Origin: Legionellaceae bacterium
GTDB taxonomy: Bacteria; Pseudomonadota; Gammaproteobacteria; Legionellales; Legionellaceae
NCBI GenBank assembly: GCA_947504795.1
Contig: CANNJG010000121.1
Span: forward strand, 1 to 5,228
Length of the DNA: 5,228 bases
Direction: 5' to 3'
Numbering within the stretch: the stretch's first letter is position 1; every line of letters begins with the position of its first letter. Below the pieces are notes generated by a model. The model worked only from the letters and a program-made list of their open reading frames with translations. It made no database searches and was not told the DNA's origin. Positions 4,940-5,228 of this stretch are shown in pieces. A program made the position numbers and the translations under genes.

Positions 4940-5228
4940 CGTAGATTGATTCCATTGGCCCAAGACGATAATTGATCAAACACAGCATAGTGTGTCATGT
5001 CTAAATGTAACGGCGTAACAGAGACATATCCGCGTTCGATTGCAAAAAAATCCGTTCCCGGACCGGCTTCGTGCTCTCGCCCAGGCTGGCCAATCCAAAA
5101 AATAGGTTGTTGACGCGGATCCGTTTGCCGTTGTATGCGCTCGGCATTATGGCGGGTGCCCAATCGTGTAATCTCAATGCCTTTAATTTCATTCAAAGGA
5201 CGATCCGGGACATTCACGTTTAGCAAGG
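4936..5228 (-). CDS. surE: 5'/3'-nucleotidase SurE, C-terminal part
   Basis: The last ~97 codons of SurE; the N-terminal ~150 residues, including the DDG metal-binding motif, lie beyond the right edge. SurE is a cytoplasmic metal-dependent phosphatase that hydrolyses nucleoside 5'/3'-monophosphates and is linked to stationary-phase survival. Diagnostic stretches are LNVNVPDRP at the left of the fragment, then GIEITRLGTRHNAERI, DPRQQPIFWIG, AGPGTDFFAIERGYVSVTPLHLDMT and a short C-terminal helix. These follow the E. coli SurE C-terminus closely, including the invariant GTDF and YVS(V/I)TPL motifs. The codon at 5226-5224 is an internal TTG (Leu), not the start. Its TGA overlaps the yqaA ATG. SurE upstream of nlpD and rpoS is the usual gammaproteobacterial order. 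Confidence 0.95.
   Translation of the reverse strand, partial: LLNVNVPDRPLNEIKGIEITRLGTRHNAERIQRQTDPRQQPIFWIGQPGREHEAGPGTDFFAIERGYVSVTPLHLDMTHYAVFDQLSSWANGINLR

Noticed and set aside
4940..4963. Start of yqaA 8 codons farther upstream
   Set aside because: The ATG at 4939 makes a standard ATGA overlap with surE and begins with the MKLF segment expected for the family.
1..5228. CRISPR arrays, tRNA or rRNA genes, transposases
   Set aside because: No spaced direct repeats, cloverleaf-like sequence, rRNA motifs or transposase motifs were seen on either strand.

Overview
The window carries a run of leftward (minus-strand) genes, the stress-response neighbourhood typical of Gammaproteobacteria: surE (3' part only), a YqaA/DedA-type membrane protein, an NlpD-type lipoprotein, two unrecognised genes, and rpoS. 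The gene order, moderate-to-low GC and a eukaryote-like leucine-rich segment in one orphan protein would fit an intracellular gammaproteobacterium such as a member of the Legionellales. That assignment is an inference from style and synteny, not from a search.

Layout, in the direction of transcription (right to left). 5228-4936: C-terminal part of the SurE nucleotidase. 4939-4355: YqaA-like protein, coupled to surE by an ATGA overlap. 4376-3654: short NlpD lipoprotein (LysM plus a degenerate M23 domain), overlapping the yqaA end by 22 nt. 3585-2881: orphan protein of 234 aa with a good ribosome binding site. 2880-2719: a GC-rich patch, a near-consensus sigma70 promoter and a leader. 2718-1435: orphan protein of about 427 aa with an LRR-like stretch. 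1430-1140: a GC-rich hairpin, then a leader of about 265 nt without a gene. 1139-120: rpoS. 119-22: an intergenic stretch with a strong palindrome. 21-1: probable first seven codons of another leftward gene.

The surE-yqaA-nlpD part looks like one tightly packed operon of housekeeping and envelope functions. In many relatives nlpD lies directly before rpoS, and in E. coli the main rpoS promoter lies inside nlpD. Here about 2.5 kb with two orphan genes separates them, so rpoS must be read from its own upstream region or by long read-through.

The most interesting part is the 1435-2718 gene. It is visibly more AT-rich than its neighbours, has its own promoter, encodes an acidic, Asn/Ser/Lys-rich protein with an LRR-like segment, and is bounded on both sides by GC-rich patches that share short blocks in inverted order. 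It looks like acquired accessory DNA, possibly a secreted effector, placed in the nlpD-rpoS interval.
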